Below, one piece after another: positions 36,321 through 48,885 of a DNA stretch of 64,000 bases; position 1 is the first letter of the stretch, and every line of letters starts with the position of its first letter. Source of the DNA: Brachypodium distachyon (Eukaryota; Streptophyta; Magnoliopsida; Poales; Poaceae); the NCBI RefSeq assembly GCF_000005505.3, contig NC_016132.3:38268914-38332913 (forward strand), given 5' to 3'. The notes under the pieces were generated by a model. It saw nothing but the letters and a program-made list of their open reading frames with translations, had not been told where the DNA came from and did no database searches. The translations under genes were made by a program, and so were the position numbers.

Positions 36321-36848
36321 TTGCCCCGTCGCCTTGCGGTCCTCACGCACCGCCGCAGCTCCCGCGGCCCTATCCCCCGCGCCGCCGCCGAATCCTCACG
36401 CACTGCCGCTACCCTGCCCCTCCTCACGCACCGGCACCGCCGCCGTCGAATCCTCGCGCACTGCCTCTCCATCGCCGAGAGCCTCGCACACCTGAACGTC
36501 TCTAACATCGAGCGGTCTGCGATTGCAAGCATCCCAGTAATACACACCATCCGCATGGTCGCCTCCGACATCGTGCTCCACGGTGTAGTCCTCCCTGCTG
36601 GGGATACAGGGGTCGTGGTGTCTGCATCGTTTCCTGGCGTTGACCTCATCATGGGGTGGATTTACTCCTATAGCTCCTGGATTGATACGATCTCTCACAG
36701 CAGTAGGAGGCTGCTGCAGGAGGTGAGCGCCGCCAATGTAGTTAATTTACACGTGCATGCTATGAGGAGTATGTCAACGCCGGAGCGCCCTGTTCCCCAG
36801 GCATGGGATGTCATCCAGGAGCAGGCTACATCCATCCTTCGTGGGTAA
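36321..36848 (+). pseudogene. Possible captured exon inside the Helitron, unrecognised
   Basis: An open frame ending ATSILRG at a donor-like GGG|TAAGAT site. The first third is Pro/Arg/Ala low complexity. The last ~115 codons (from HLNVSNIERSAIASIPVIHT) look like normal coding sequence but match no family I know. Upstream 36100-36320 has Pro-rich imperfect repeats (CTCCGCGCCTGACGCCCGCC-like). It could be a captured 5' exon. Confidence 0.35.
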
Positions 36849-38361
36849 GATATGCTTCGATTCAGGTATAACCAGCAGCCTTCATCCGTTACATTTGTTG
36901 TTTAATTCCTGATAGAGGTGTCTAGCTAATGCGTGCCTTTGTTGTAATCAAATTCAATGATGGTTGCCATGGAAGCATCATTGTAATGTTAATGCTGAGA
37001 AGTAAAGTTAATTGCATTCTCATGGAAAAATAATAAGTAAAATTTTGTAATTGAGAATTAATTCAATATACTTGTCCGATTTACATGAGACATAGGAGTT
37101 TCCTCTCTGCTGTAAGTAGATGGGTACCCTATAAGAAAAGATAGAACTGACCAATTGACTAATTTCCTATGCGTATTCTTCAATCTTCAGTGCAGCTGTT
37201 TTACTGAATTCTGATATCTTGGTTGTTTTACGAATGCTTCAATTGAAGCTATAGATACATTGGCGGCTACCTATTAGTTGCAGCATGCCTGTCTGTCTTA
37301 AAAACAATTGACTGGATGGTCTTAAATTCTGATTCATTCATAGGCACAGGAGTGAAGTGTGTGTGTGAACATCAGAGGCAGCCAAATGGTATAGTTGACT
37401 AAGGTACAAAATCTGAAAGCTGGTTTCAGGGATTCTAAACTCTTTTCATGTGACATGAGTGTTTGCTACAGAAGTACTCTATATCTATTCTTTAGTAAAG
37501 AATAAAGAAATATGCAATTACCTGCTCTTTGATATCAAAACGTAATGTTCAGTTTATGCTCACTACTCTCTGCACTTTATTCAGATAAGTAGGCAAATAA
37601 GGCATTCAACTTTAAGTTCTTGCATGAGCCATCTGAACGCTGAAGATCCTGATTCTTTTTGGTTGCAGTCAATTAAGGGGGAGATGGAACCATGAATCAG
37701 GGAGTACTGTCTGGTTTTAGAGAAATCATTGGGGATGCTTTTATGAACATGACATTTTGCTCTCTTTTTTAGTGAAAGACCCATGATGCAGATACCAAGA
37801 CGGAGAACATGAACTATTTATAAATGTGGATAAATGTTGCAAGTCTATGTAAGATCAGAATTTTGAATGCCACCTTATTGTTTTGTGCTATGGTTTTGAA
37901 AACCGAACTTCATTGGCATCGGAACAAATATTTTAAACCCTCATTTTGCATCATTAGTATTAAATTGATATGATTAAAGTTGTGATTTTGTAGACGACTA
38001 GCTGAGTGCATGTAGTCTTTGCCTGTATACTAAACTGTTGTATGCAGTACATTTTTGCATGTTTAAGATGCTTACTGCTGCTTGGGCACCATAGATGTTT
38101 TCTAGCCCCTGTACAATCAATCTGATATGTTCTTCAGATTGAATCCTTAGTTTTTTCTTTTGCTTTTTGGGTCTCTTGACTTCAGTTTTGTATTGTTTTC
38201 TCCTTCTTTAATGAAAAGGCAGTGCACCTGCAATGGCAACAATAATGAGCTAATTTTCACTGTGGACCTGTGACTACTCAATTTTTGGGTACATATAGAG
38301 TGCTGGCTATGGCTTTTTGAACAAGATGAGCTCATGGACATTCTTTTGAAAATATGTCCAG

Positions 38362-38520
38362 ATTAAAGCACCCCTATGTTCGCTTCTGGTGTATTGTGTG
38401 ACCTTTGGGCATTGTGCACTCATGTATGAGTATGTGAAAAATGACTCGCTCGAAGATCTTTTGTATTCAGCAGCCAAAGCTCGGATGAAGATTGCTTCTT
38501 GGAAGTTCCCTATGCTCTGG
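38362..38520 (+). pseudogene. Protein kinase fragment inside the Helitron
   Basis: RLKHPYV, then after a break CALMYEYVKNDSLEDLLYS, which is the hinge-region signature of receptor-like or U-box kinases (usual form LVYEYMANGSLEDRL). No ATP-binding loop or catalytic loop is present. Confidence 0.55.
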
Positions 38521-38529
38521 AGTAAGATA

Positions 38530-38860
38530 GTTTGTGAAGCCTGTGAAAAAAAGAAGGTAATTCATCTTGTTTTGAATTGTCGCATGTTTTCTAAGATATT
38601 ACCATATGTTTCTCATGATTATGTAGATGAAAAGAGAGATCAAAATACTTCAGAATCGCTCTGGTGGTCCAAATATCATGAAGCTGCTTGATATCGTTAG
38701 AGATCAGCATTCAAAGACACCAAGCTTGAACTTTGAATACATTAACAACACAAAATTCAAATATGATGACGATTCTCTGAATTTTGGTTGCATTGACTAT
38801 GTGTATATTACAGATGATTCAGTAGTCCCCATGTCATGGATAGTTTATTGGACTTTTTCT
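38530..38860 (+). pseudogene. Casein kinase II alpha fragment inside the Helitron, intron retained
   Basis: One exon end reads KPVKKKK and stops at a donor AAG|GTAATT (38556). The next begins after TATGTAG at 38627 with [17 protein letters not shown], then [20 protein letters not shown], unmistakably CK2 alpha (family form [20 protein letters not shown]). Similarity fades after FEYINNTKF. The retained intron shows a DNA-level capture, not retroposition. It lacks the catalytic loop. Confidence 0.8.
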
Positions 38861-39239
38861 TGATTCATTTGCAGTTGGTGAATATTTTCCTTCCATTTTG
38901 TTTAGTACTAAATAGCTTAGTGCTCAGTTTGTGGATGCTGGAACGGAAGCGTTTCTTGTAAGACTATGGTTCGATATAATTTCATCAATAAATCTCTTTT
39001 GTAAACCGTGTCTGTTTGCCGCCTGCCATGGTCCTTTATCCTCTACTACTCTCAGCTCTTGTACATTTAATTTGTTGCTCCTGATCTCATTTAATTTGTA
39101 ATGTACTTTTCTGCTCGTGTATTTTATTTGAACTAACGTGTGGATTATCATTTCACGCGAAGCGTACGTCGTTACACAGTGACAAATATTTAAATTGCAT
39201 GAACGTTTTAGAACGTGCGTGCACATGCACACTTACTAG

Positions 39240-39730
39240 TTTTCCATAAAAAACTGTTTTATGCGCTAGACTGGTAATTAAAGATTTCGATTTATTTTTC
39301 TTAAAAAATAGACTTCATTTTTTAGAATTAAAAAAAAGTGGGCTGGAATGGCTCTTTGTTCCGATTCAGCTGGCCTGCCGTGGCAAAGGGGTGGAAACTT
39401 AAAACAAGTGGGCTGGAATGATCGAACGGGCTGGACCGACGGTTTCACAAGAATTACAGGCCGTCCGACCCCGTACACGTCGTGTTTGCCCGTGGTCGCT
39501 GGGTCCGTCGGCAAGGTCGGACGGCCTCCCCACCGGCGACGGCGACCTCCCTTCTCGTCGGTGACAATCCGATTCGAGCCCTGGTTCGCAGGCAGCGAGA
39601 TCTTTCCTTCGAGCCCCCCCGCCCCCCCTCCCCCTCCTCGCACTGGCCAAGTCAATTCGAAATTCATGGAGGGTCGAGGGGGATCGCCTCCGTCTTCCGA
39701 GTCCGGCTGACGCCGGCGTCCAGCGTCCAG
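39240..39730 (+). other. Promoter and possible leader exon of the NBS-LRR gene
   Basis: A moderately GC-rich stretch ends at GTCCAG|GTGAGCC (39730), a good donor. A short upstream frame (MEGRGGSPPSSESG) lies in it. The matching acceptor before 40048 is not clear. AGTGGGCTGGAATG occurs twice (about 39337 and 39407). Confidence 0.35.
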
Positions 39731-40047
39731 GTGAGCCTGCCTTACACGCTAAGCAGTGTTCGATTAGGCTATTTAATTTGTTAACTACTCCCTTGGAATG
39801 GGTGGGTCTGTCTGTTGTTGTTTTTTTATTGCGAGAGGTGGGTCTGTTCTAATTGAAAATGCCACCACCTTCTGGGTATTGATGCCTTCTCAAATGTTCA
39901 AGAGACAAGCATCTCGATAAAATATTCACGCGCCAATCATAGTCATAGGCATTACCATGTGGGACTCTTCCCAAATCAATTGCACACACATCTTTGATCA
40001 AACGTAACACAAACAAACAACTAAGAGGGGGGCCGGTGCTGGAGGGG

Positions 40048-43000
40048 ATGGAGGCGGCTCTTGGAGCAGCAAGCGGGCTCGTCAGCGGCGTGGTGAAGCA
40101 GCTGTCCGATGAGTTGGTGGAGGCGTATGTGGCCAGCGCTCAGCTCGGCCTCAACTCCGACAACATCAAAAGGGATCTGATGTACACGCAAGGGCTGCTG
40201 CACGAGGCCCGGCAGCGGGGTGCGGCTGACAACCCCGGCCTGCAGGGGCTACTGCAGCAGCTCGCCGCCAAGGCCGACAAGGCCGAGGACGCCCTGGACG
40301 AGCTCCACTATTTCATCATCCAGGACCAGCTCGACGGCACCCAGTATGCGGTGCCGGATCTGGGTGATGGCCTCCACGGCCATGCTTGCCATGGCCGCCA
40401 CGCTCTTCGCCACACTGTCGGTAACTGCCTTGCGTGCTTTTCTTGTTCGTGTACGATGCAAGATGATGATGATGATGATGCTGGTGCTGCTACTGGTACC
40501 AATAAACATTATAGTGGCGTTAATGATGGTCCGGCTGATAAGTTGCCATTCGACAGAGTGGCCATGTCCAAGAAAATTAAGTCAGCGATAGAGGAAATAC
40601 ACTCCCTGTGCGAACCTGTTTCTGAGTTGCTCAAAATAATTCCACGCCATAGCAGCAGCACTGCAATTGTCAACTTGAAACGGCCTCTCATCGGATCAAC
40701 CGTTGCACAGGATACATTGTATGGGAGGAGAGCCATCTTTGAGAAAACTGTAGATGATATCACTAATGCCATAAACAGCAGTGAAACCCTTTTTGTCCTT
40801 CCTATTGTTGGCCCGGGGGGTATTGGAAAGACAACTTTGGCTCAACACCTGTATAATGATAAAAGGGTACAGGAGCACTTCCCTGTTAGGGTTTGGGTCT
40901 GTGTGTCAACTGATTTTGATGTGCTTAAGCTCAGCCAACAGATCCTTAGCCTCATAGAAGGAAGCAACATCGCAAATCCAACAACAAGTTTGGACCAGCT
41001 CCAAGTATCCATCGCACAGAGACTCAAGTCTAAAAGGTTTTTAGTTGTCTTTGATGATATATGGGAATGCAATAGCCAGGGTTGGGAAAACTTGCTAGCT
41101 CCATTCATGAAGGGGGAAGCCAAGGGTAACATGGTTCTTGCCACAACTCGGTTCCCATCTAAAGCTGATATTGTGAAAACAACTGATCCAATAGCACTGA
41201 AAGGTCTGGAGCCTGATGAATTCTTCACATTCTTTGAAGCATTTATATTTGAAGGGAAAAAGCCTGAGTATTACCAAGATGACTTAACTGGTCTTGGAAG
41301 AGATATTGCAAAGAGGTTGAAGGGTTCGCCTCTAGCAGCCAAAACAATTGGTCGGATATTGAAGAAGGAACTATCTCAGGAACACTGGATTGGAGTTCTT
41401 GAAAACAATGAATGGCAAAAACAAAAAAATGTTGACGATATTATGCCATCCCTAAGGATTAGTTATGATTACCTTCCTTTCCATCTGAAAAAATGTTTCC
41501 CATATTTTGCTCTGTTCCCCGAAGATTATAGGTTTAGGAATTTAGAGATAACAAATTTTTGGATAGCAATAGGAATCATAGACAAATATGAGAATTACAT
41601 GGAAGAACTAGTGGACAATGGTTTTCTCGTGAAGGAGAATGACCGTTGGTTGAATCAATACTATGTAATGCATGATTTATTGCATGAACTAGCACGGAGT
41701 GTTTCGTCACAAGAATGCCTCAATATTTATAGTGGTGAAAGTTTTAGAGCCGATGACATCCCAAAATCAATCCGACACTTGTCCATTACCATGGAAGATA
41801 GATATGAAGAGAATTTTAGGGGAGAGATGGTAAAATTAAGGACGAAGGTAGACATTGTAAACTTGAGAGCTTTGATGATTTTTAGACAATATGGAGATAC
41901 AATTGATGAGATTTTGAAAGATATTTTGAAGGAAATAAATGGTCTCCGTGTCCTATTTGTAGTAGTCAAGTCCACAGAATCTTTGCCACGCAACCTTTCA
42001 AAAGTTATCCACCTCCGATACCTAAAAATTAGTACAAATGGCGTTCGCACAGAAGTGATTTTGCCTAGCACACTATCCAGATTTTATCACTTGGAACTAT
42101 TAGACTTAAGAGGTTGGTATGGTAGTGATAAGTTGCCTAAAGACATGAGCCGCCTTGTCAATTTACGCCATTTATTTGCTGGAAATGAACTCCATTCCAA
42201 AGTTCCTGAGGTTGGAAAGATGAAGTGTTTACAGGAGCTGAAAAAATTCTGTGTTAAGAAAGAGAGTGTTGGATTTGAATTGAGTGAATTGGGGGAGTTA
42301 GCAGACCTAGGAGGAGAACTCGGTATATATAATCTTGAAAAGGTTGCAACCAAGGAAGAGTCCATGAAAGCCAAACTGGTGTCAAAAGGTGATTTGAAAG
42401 AGTTGAAGTTAGTCTGGGGCTTAAGACGCCATCTGAAAGAATCTGGTGTCCTTGACGGTACAACAGAACCATCTGATGTTCTTGATGGTCTTGAGCCACA
42501 CCCTAATGTTCGATCACTTGTCATTAAAAATCATCGTGGTTTAACAGGTCCCAGTTGGTTGTGTGATGACATTAGCCATTTTAATGCTGAAGTCTCTCCA
42601 CCTAGATGGTGTGTCTTGGGTCACTCCTCCACCTTTTGGGCAGCTATTGCATCTCATGTCACTCACATTGATTCGAATTTATGGGCTTGTTCAGATCAGA
42701 CCTGGCGTTGGTGCTGTTACGGATAAAAGTTTTATGCAGTTGAAACAGATTGTTCTTGATACTTTGCCAGAACTTACCGAGTGGGTTGGTGTGCCTAATG
42801 CCCTTCCCTTTTCAAGGCTTGAGAAAATCTTTTGCAGAGAATGTCCCAAACTCTCTACTCTGCCCTTCCTGCTAGAGTGCTCTACTGGCTCTTATAACCA
42901 TCTGTTGGAACTTGAAATTAAGAGTTGCCCTAAGTTGTTCCTACCCCACATGCCTCACACTTCAACACTAACTCGTGTTTATGTGTCTGGTAGTCCAGGG

Positions 43001-43843
43001 AGGATGGAGTATGCTAGACATGGATTGTCTTTGACGTCGTATAGATGTGCATTAGCCTGGCACAATATGGCCAGCAAATTAGAGAACATCACATTTGTAG
43101 GGAGATCAACAATCCCAGGGGCAGAACTCCCGAAGCTAACCTCCCTCAGGAAACTTGGGATTCACGAGCCAAACATCCTGATTTACGAAGAGCCAAGCAT
43201 CCTGTCAATGAAACTGCTCTCAAACCTCACGTCCCTCACCAGTCTAGAACTTGTAGATTGCACGAATATAACAATGGATGGGTTCAATCCTCTCATCACA
43301 GCTGTCAACCTCAAGGAATTGGTGGTCTACAACACTACAGAAAATGGTCCTCGCTCTGTAGCCGCTGATCTTCTGTCAGAATTGGCGATTGCAACAACAA
43401 GGCGCCGGGGCAAACTATTACTACCCCCTGCAGTTGACTCCTTTCAACTGAAAGTGCTCTGTGTGGATACCATCTCAGCGGCGCTTGCTGCTCCCATCTG
43501 CAGCCTCTTCGCTTCTACCCTCCACACATTACAATTCAAATTTGATGAGCGCATGGAAAGCTTGACGGAAGAGGAAGAGAATGCACTTCAGCTCCTCACC
43601 TCTCTCCAAAAACTAGAATTTTACGAATGCCCGGGTCTGCCATCCCTCCCTCAGAGGTTACACAGTGTTTCTTCTCTCAGGACGCTACAAGTCTTTTATT
43701 GCCCGGAAATCAGGTCACTGCCAGAGGAGGGGATCAACACTTCTCTGCGAGAGATAACCATCATGGAATGCAGTCCTGAGCTAAAGGAGCAAGCGAAGAA
43801 ATTAAAAAGAACAAACCAAGATTTGCAAGTGTATGTTGCGTAG
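40048..43843 (+). pseudogene. CC-NBS-LRR (NLR) immune receptor gene with one frameshift
   Basis: Intronless frame starting MEALGAA-like at 40048 (read MEAALGAASGLVSGVV). N-terminal coiled-coil (Rx-N type) to about residue 110; NB-ARC with P-loop GPGGIGKTTLAQ (255-266), kinase-2 FLVVFDDIW (ending near 339), LATTR, GSPLAAKTIG, CFPYFALFPEDY and MHDLL (541). LRRs follow. After residue ~843 the frame shifts: WLCDDIS is read correctly up to 42576, and the LRR sequence LMLKSLHLDGVSW continues only in the +1 frame. One extra C in the CC at 42576-42577 accounts for it. Read literally the first frame stops at 42726 (about 892 aa) and the rest of the LRRs (to 43843) is lost. It may be a recent pseudogene, a truncated allele or a sequence error. 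Intact homologues detect pathogen effectors. Confidence 0.88.
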
Positions 43844-43895
43844 CCCAAGGTAACAAAGTCTGTCCTTACTTCAGACTGCTTCTTTAGATTAACTC

Positions 43896-44686
43896 TTAAA
43901 TAGAATCTCATCAAGTGAACGTCTTCAGGCTGAAGTATGTGATCCAATTGCCCCAGAGATTGGAACCAGACATGTGACTGAAGTGCTGAACGCTCCTGGG
44001 AACACGCAACAGGAGGTGCAACCACCTATCGAATCTCCAAAGTGTACATGCATCATCTTGTAACAGCAGGTGCAGACTGTGTACAAGCACATTTCTGAAC
44101 TCCTCCAGCAACCTTACCTTCTCTCGCTGGGAGTTGTTCAAAGCTCTCCCTCGGAGATAAAATGCTGCACTCCAAATTCATGTCAAAGACAAGCTTCCTC
44201 AGCCTGGTGTCAGTTCTTGCCCCTGAATCAAGGCGAACTCTCCAAGAGAAGCTGAATTCTGTCTGTCTCTTTTACTCGAAGCTGTGAGTGATAAAACCAA
44301 TGTGGAGGCGATGGAGGCCTGATGCTTCATGTTTCTGTTTCCCCCCCTGATGGGACTGTGTCTTTAGTTTGTGACAAGCCAGTTTTTTTTTCAACTCTTA
44401 GTTTTGCTTCGGAGATTTTTTTTCTCTTTGAGGGATACTATTACAGTTCTGCATATGAAAAAAAATTCAAAGCAAAGGCGGCGCCTACAACTGATCAATG
44501 GGCCTGGAGGTGAATGCCTGTTTCTTGTTAAATAGAATCTCATCAAGTGACGATCTTCAGGCTGAAGTATGTGTTCCAGTTGCTCCAGATGTTGGAACCA
44601 GACACGTGAATGAATACTGCTGGGAACACCAAACATGAGGTTCAACAAACCTGTTGATTCTGCAAACTGTACGTGCATCATATTGG
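43896..44686 (+). repeat. Direct duplication of the NLR 3' region, period about 632 bp
   Basis: TTAAATAGAATCTCATCAAG then CTTCAGGCTGAAGTATGTG occurs at 43896-44060 and again at 44528-44686. Order and spacing of the matching blocks are kept, with many substitutions. The copies lie just after the NLR stop, so they are probably 3' untranslated or former gene-end sequence. Confidence 0.8.
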
Positions 44687-44689
44687 AAT

Positions 44690-46070
44690 GGAACATCTAT
44701 GTTAGTACAGTACATTCTCATCGGTCATCATCCCAGTGTTACAAGCTTATGCTTAAAATGGTGTTCTTACTTCTTTCGTATAACGATCTTTCTTCTCTCA
44801 GTCTCAGGAAACATCCAGGCTATGTTCCTATCTAGCTTCTGTTATTCCTCCTTTATTTCACAAGCTGGCAACGTGATCTTCAGGTAGTTAAGCTCTTCTT
44901 ATATGGTTCTGATTTATGTTTGTCTCATCATTAAACCTTGTCGCAGTTATCATGATTCATAATCCTTCTCATAAACAGTTGACACCATTCACCGGGCTTT
45001 CTGCTTGGAAGGACAAACTGGCAAATGGCAATGGCATCCTGCTCCTTGTTCGATTGTAGGTCCGGTGGCTTCAAGAGGACGTTTTACGTCGCTGTTTGCT
45101 GGGCTTTCACGGGATGACTGCCATGGCTCCTCTTCGGATTTTTTATTAAAAAAGCAGGAACTTGAGCTTATTACTAGCAAAAATAGTTACATTTGGTACA
45201 GAGGTATTTTGGGGGCCATCATCAAGCCAAGTCCAAAGAGCATCTTCTCTAAGTCGGCGTTTAATTATGAACCGTTGCATGACAAAACTCGTTCAAGTCA
45301 TAGACTTGACGTGGATGCTCACATTTAACTGGATATATTTCAGAATTTAACCGACACTATTTTTTCAGTGGTAGGTGACGTATCCGTCAACAACGAGGCG
45401 TCTGCGGTGATTTCGTCGATCTCTCAAGAACTGCCGGCTCAATGTCTTGGAGGTACTCAGGGTTTAGCGTGTGCGTGTGTGCGTCTGTGAGTGTATGCGC
45501 GTGTATGAGCGTCTGCGTTTCTCATGTTTCACCGATGTTTTTGAAAGAAAAAATGTCAGCGATGAGCGACCAAGGCCAAGGGCGGGAACTCGGCGCTCCG
45601 GAGATTGGGCAATTAACAAATACGGAGTAGATAAAACGTCTTGGTTTTCAGAGCAGAGAGACGTCATGAGCAAAATGCATTTTCACGTATGATCTTAAGA
45701 GATTTCGTACTCAATTTTCCAGCCTGATATCGGAGTAGAGTTTTCTTAAGAAGAGAGGGGCCGGAGAAGTCTTGATATTGACCAGACGACTTTCGGTCAG
45801 ACATGGCGGCATGCTGGCCAAAATTAATCGAAGAGAGGGGGATCGAGGGTCAGACGTCGCTTGCAGGTGCAGCCTCTTAGTTTGATGTAACACCGTGAGC
45901 TTTTGTGTTCCCAATTAATTAAAGTGGAACTGTAATACATGCTTCCTCTTAGTCTGAGGTAAACAGCGTGGGCTTCAATTAGCCCTGCGAAACACGAACC
46001 GAACAAATACATGTGCAGTTGCATCACGTGTTCCTAACGTCTTGTCTGGTGTTAGTGTATTTTTTAGTCA
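44690..46070. other. Intergenic, no recognised gene
   Basis: Only short open frames. A TG/CG-rich low-complexity patch (GTGTGCGTGTGTGCGTCTGTG-like) is at about 45,465-45,520. Confidence 0.4.
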
Positions 46071-46073
46071 CTG

Positions 46074-46285
46074 GTGTTTTGATATTTGAGAGTTTTGGGT
46101 GTTAACCCAAAACACTAGTGTTTTGAGGAGTGTTTGAATTTGGTAACAAATGGAGTGTTTTGTTGGGAAAACTAGAGATAATCTCCTTCAAAATCTTCAT
46201 ACCAAACAACCATTTGAGGTTTATAGTGTTTTCAATTTGGAGTGGATAATGCCTAAAAACACCCCAAAAACTCTGGTACCAAATA
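46074..46285. mobile_element. MITE with ~28-bp imperfect inverted repeats, family unclear
   Basis: Left end GTGTTTTGATATTTGAGAGT and right end AAAAACTCTGGTACCAAATAC are inverted matches, as are the adjacent GGGTGTT and AACACCCC. About 210 bp, non-coding, hAT- or Harbinger-like in style. A Stowaway element abuts its right end. Confidence 0.5.
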
Positions 46286-46524
46286 CTCCCTCCGTTTTTT
46301 TTAAAATGGCATATTAACTTTCATTAAGACAAGGCTTTGAACACAAATTACTATGTTAAAGTGTGGTTTATATGACATGTAACCACAAATATCATGAAGT
46401 ACTTTTAATAACGAGTCTAACAATACTAATTTCATGTCATATAAACATACATTGACATGATAATTTATGTCAAAATCTTGTCTTAATGAAAACTAATATG
46501 ACAATTTTTAAGGAACGGAGGGAG
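46286..46524. mobile_element. Stowaway MITE, 239 bp
   Basis: Ends CTCCCTCCGTTTT and GGAACGGAGGGAG with TA on each side (46284-46285 and 46525-46526). The inner arms TTTCATTAAGACAAGG and CTTGTCTTAATGAAA also pair, so it can form a long hairpin. Confidence 0.88.
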
Positions 46525-46529
46525 TACGA

Positions 46530-48400
46530 GTACGGCCTAAAGGGTTCTGCAGCATACATGAACGGTAAAACGTGACCGGTTGAGCTGTAGCCTCCTGAAG
46601 AAAGTGAGATTAGTATAGCAACTCAATTGAGCTGACTTTTCATATATTACTCTGACCTAGCTAATTCGTGTGTGTTTCCCCATATGGCATTGGCAACGAG
46701 ACTCTTACGTATCATACTCCCTTTTTTTACCTTTGCAACGAGTGTGATGTGAATCATGCGACACGTCACGCAGTGTGAACAATGGGAAAACATGGAAGGA
46801 ATAGTATTGTACGTAGTACATATACTCCGTATAATAAAGCAACACCCATGTTTGTTGGCTGAGCATGTGAACCAACCAACAGCCGAGATCGATCAGATTA
46901 GTCCCAATTTATAAAGAACGTCAAATGCTGCTGTCACGTTAAACATGCGCGCGTACTTTCTCACAACGTTATTCATGCAGTCATATTATAGTATAATTAC
47001 CCCAGTTTCAGCCTTCTGATTAATCTCGGTATTTTTCTTTGGCCACAAAATTAAGATTGATTTCAGAGGACAGTACAGTATGTTTACGAACGTTGTCACT
47101 GCATGGGTATTCAGGTCTAGCATGATCAAACAAATTAGATCCATCTGTTAGTCTATGTTATCCAGAATATACATATTGGCCTCCAATCTAATCCTGTTTG
47201 GACTCGGAACGAGCCCGGGTGATCGTTGACCCGGCCAGAGAAGCTGGCCTGCTCAGCTGCTCTTCTCTGACAGAGTGACAGGTGCTTAAAGAAAGAAGGA
47301 CGCAAGAGCCCCGTTGGATGTCCACTTGGCACTATCTTTGCCGTCAGTTTGCTCTCCGGCCTTTCGGGCAACCACAAACGGAAAGGAGTAGCTCATACCG
47401 TTGGCCGTGAAGAAGTTTTAGAAAGAAAAAATGGCTACACTAGGACAAAGTTATCTGCATCAGTCACAGCAAATCAATTGGAAATTAGGTCCCTGCAAAG
47501 AGCACGTCAGTTATTCAGCTTTGAAGGCAGTAGCAGCCGCAGCCGCAGCCGCAGACACACCGAAGTCAAATGATCAGGTGGAACAGCGACTGGTCTACGA
47601 TCATTGCAAAAAGTCCTGGCCTGGACCCTAGACCCCTTCTTTCCTTATTCTTCATCGGCGTTATGCGTACTAGTATTTTTTTTTCTGTCGTCCTTCCATT
47701 TTGCGTCATGATACAGGCAATTTTTGGGCTAAAATTGGTCAAACATTTTCAGCTCCTTTGTGTTATCCTCCCTGGAGGAAGAAGAAAGAAGAGAACGAGA
47801 GAGTTGGAACTTGGAAGGCTGACGGGAAGCCCGAGGTTCTCCCTGTCCTACGTGTCCGGCGGCCAGACACGCGCTTTTACTTTTTGATGATGATCAGGAC
47901 ACACTTGTACTGGTACGAGTACTGCGCGCCTTTAAAGTTGACCGTTCTCTTTGGCCGGATCATCAGTGAACGAGTGAATCGTCGCCGGCAGGAAAGACCG
48001 GCAAACTAAAACCGTCAGTACGTACGTCTCTCGCTTCCGTGAAAAGCTAGCATAACCCAAGCGCGGCCAGTGTTCAGCGAGCGCTCTTTCTTTCGAGATC
48101 GAGATCGAGATCGAGAGAGGCGTCCGATTTTGTGAATGAATGTCGCTGCGGTTTCTGAAGATCGCCGTGGATCTAAGCCGTAGCAAAGCAAAGAACCTCA
48201 AACAAACAAAAAAACAGTGGTATCCCTTTCGTTCAGAAACACTCCACTCGTGCTGCATGGAAAACTAGAGCGCAAATGGGGGTTCAGAGATAGTACTGCA
48301 AGCCCGTGATAGGCACCAGGAACAAGAGCCCGTTTTATTCCTGCTGCTGTGGGAAAGAAGGCAATATTCCTCCTCCTCCCGACCCGGAGCATCGGAACAG
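46530..48400. other. Intergenic upstream of the receptor kinase, no recognised gene
   Basis: No open frame of more than about 110 codons and none resembling a protein. A short (GAGATC)n run lies at about 48094-48118. Confidence 0.45.
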
Positions 48401-48409
48401 GCAGTAGGT

Positions 48410-48885
48410 TATATAAACTGGCTGACGCGTGGTTCGCCCCGGCCGCGGTCACCGCGTCTCCGGAGACGGCCGGTCGCCAACACGTGTAGCGTGCGAAACG
48501 ACGAAATCAGTAGTAATCCTGCCGCGGCAGGCACAGTGGAAACGCGAGAAAAGATCGATGGGTCCAAAACCCAGCGCGGAAGACGAAACCCCGGCCCACC
48601 CCGACGCGGTCCATTTGCATTCCGTCCCGCGTCTTCTTCGCTTCCTCGCTGTCTGCGGCTGCCTTTCTTTTCTTTCTTTCTTTCTTTCTCCCCCTTTTAC
48701 CTTTTCCACGGCGATCTAATTTAATCCCGCGCCCGTTCTTTCCTGCTCCCCAACGAAGCTCAGGCTGTCCTGCCACCGCCCGCCACTCGTCTCTCTCTCT
48801 CTCTCTCTCCCCCCGCGCGCCGCAGCCGGCCGTACAGCGCCTCGCAGATGACGGCCGCCGCCGCCGCCGCTACTGACTCCCTCCA
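48410..48885 (+). promoter_or_regulatory. Promoter and leader of the CRINKLY4-related kinase
   Basis: TATATAA at 48410-48416 (context GGTTATATAAACTGG) is the best TATA candidate. The leader contains a (CTTT)n run near 48665-48690 and a (CT)n run near 48789-48807, both common in grass leaders. Confidence 0.5.

Larger units (their letters stand above)
35969..39239 (+). mobile_element. Non-autonomous Helitron with captured gene fragments, 3271 bp
   Basis: The 5' end is TCTCTACTAAAATATACTT, preceded by A (35968). The 3' end is a short hairpin GCGTGCA-CA-TGCACAC (6 of 7 pairs, 39217-39232) followed by TTACTAG and T (39240). TC start, hairpin, CTRR end and A/T target without duplication are the defining Helitron features. 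No Rep or helicase is present. Inside are a GC-rich possible exon (36100-36848) and kinase fragments (38362-38870). Confidence 0.7.

Noticed and set aside
45465..45530. TG/CG-rich stretch, possible regulatory or Z-DNA site
   Set aside because: Irregular low-complexity repeat with no further support.
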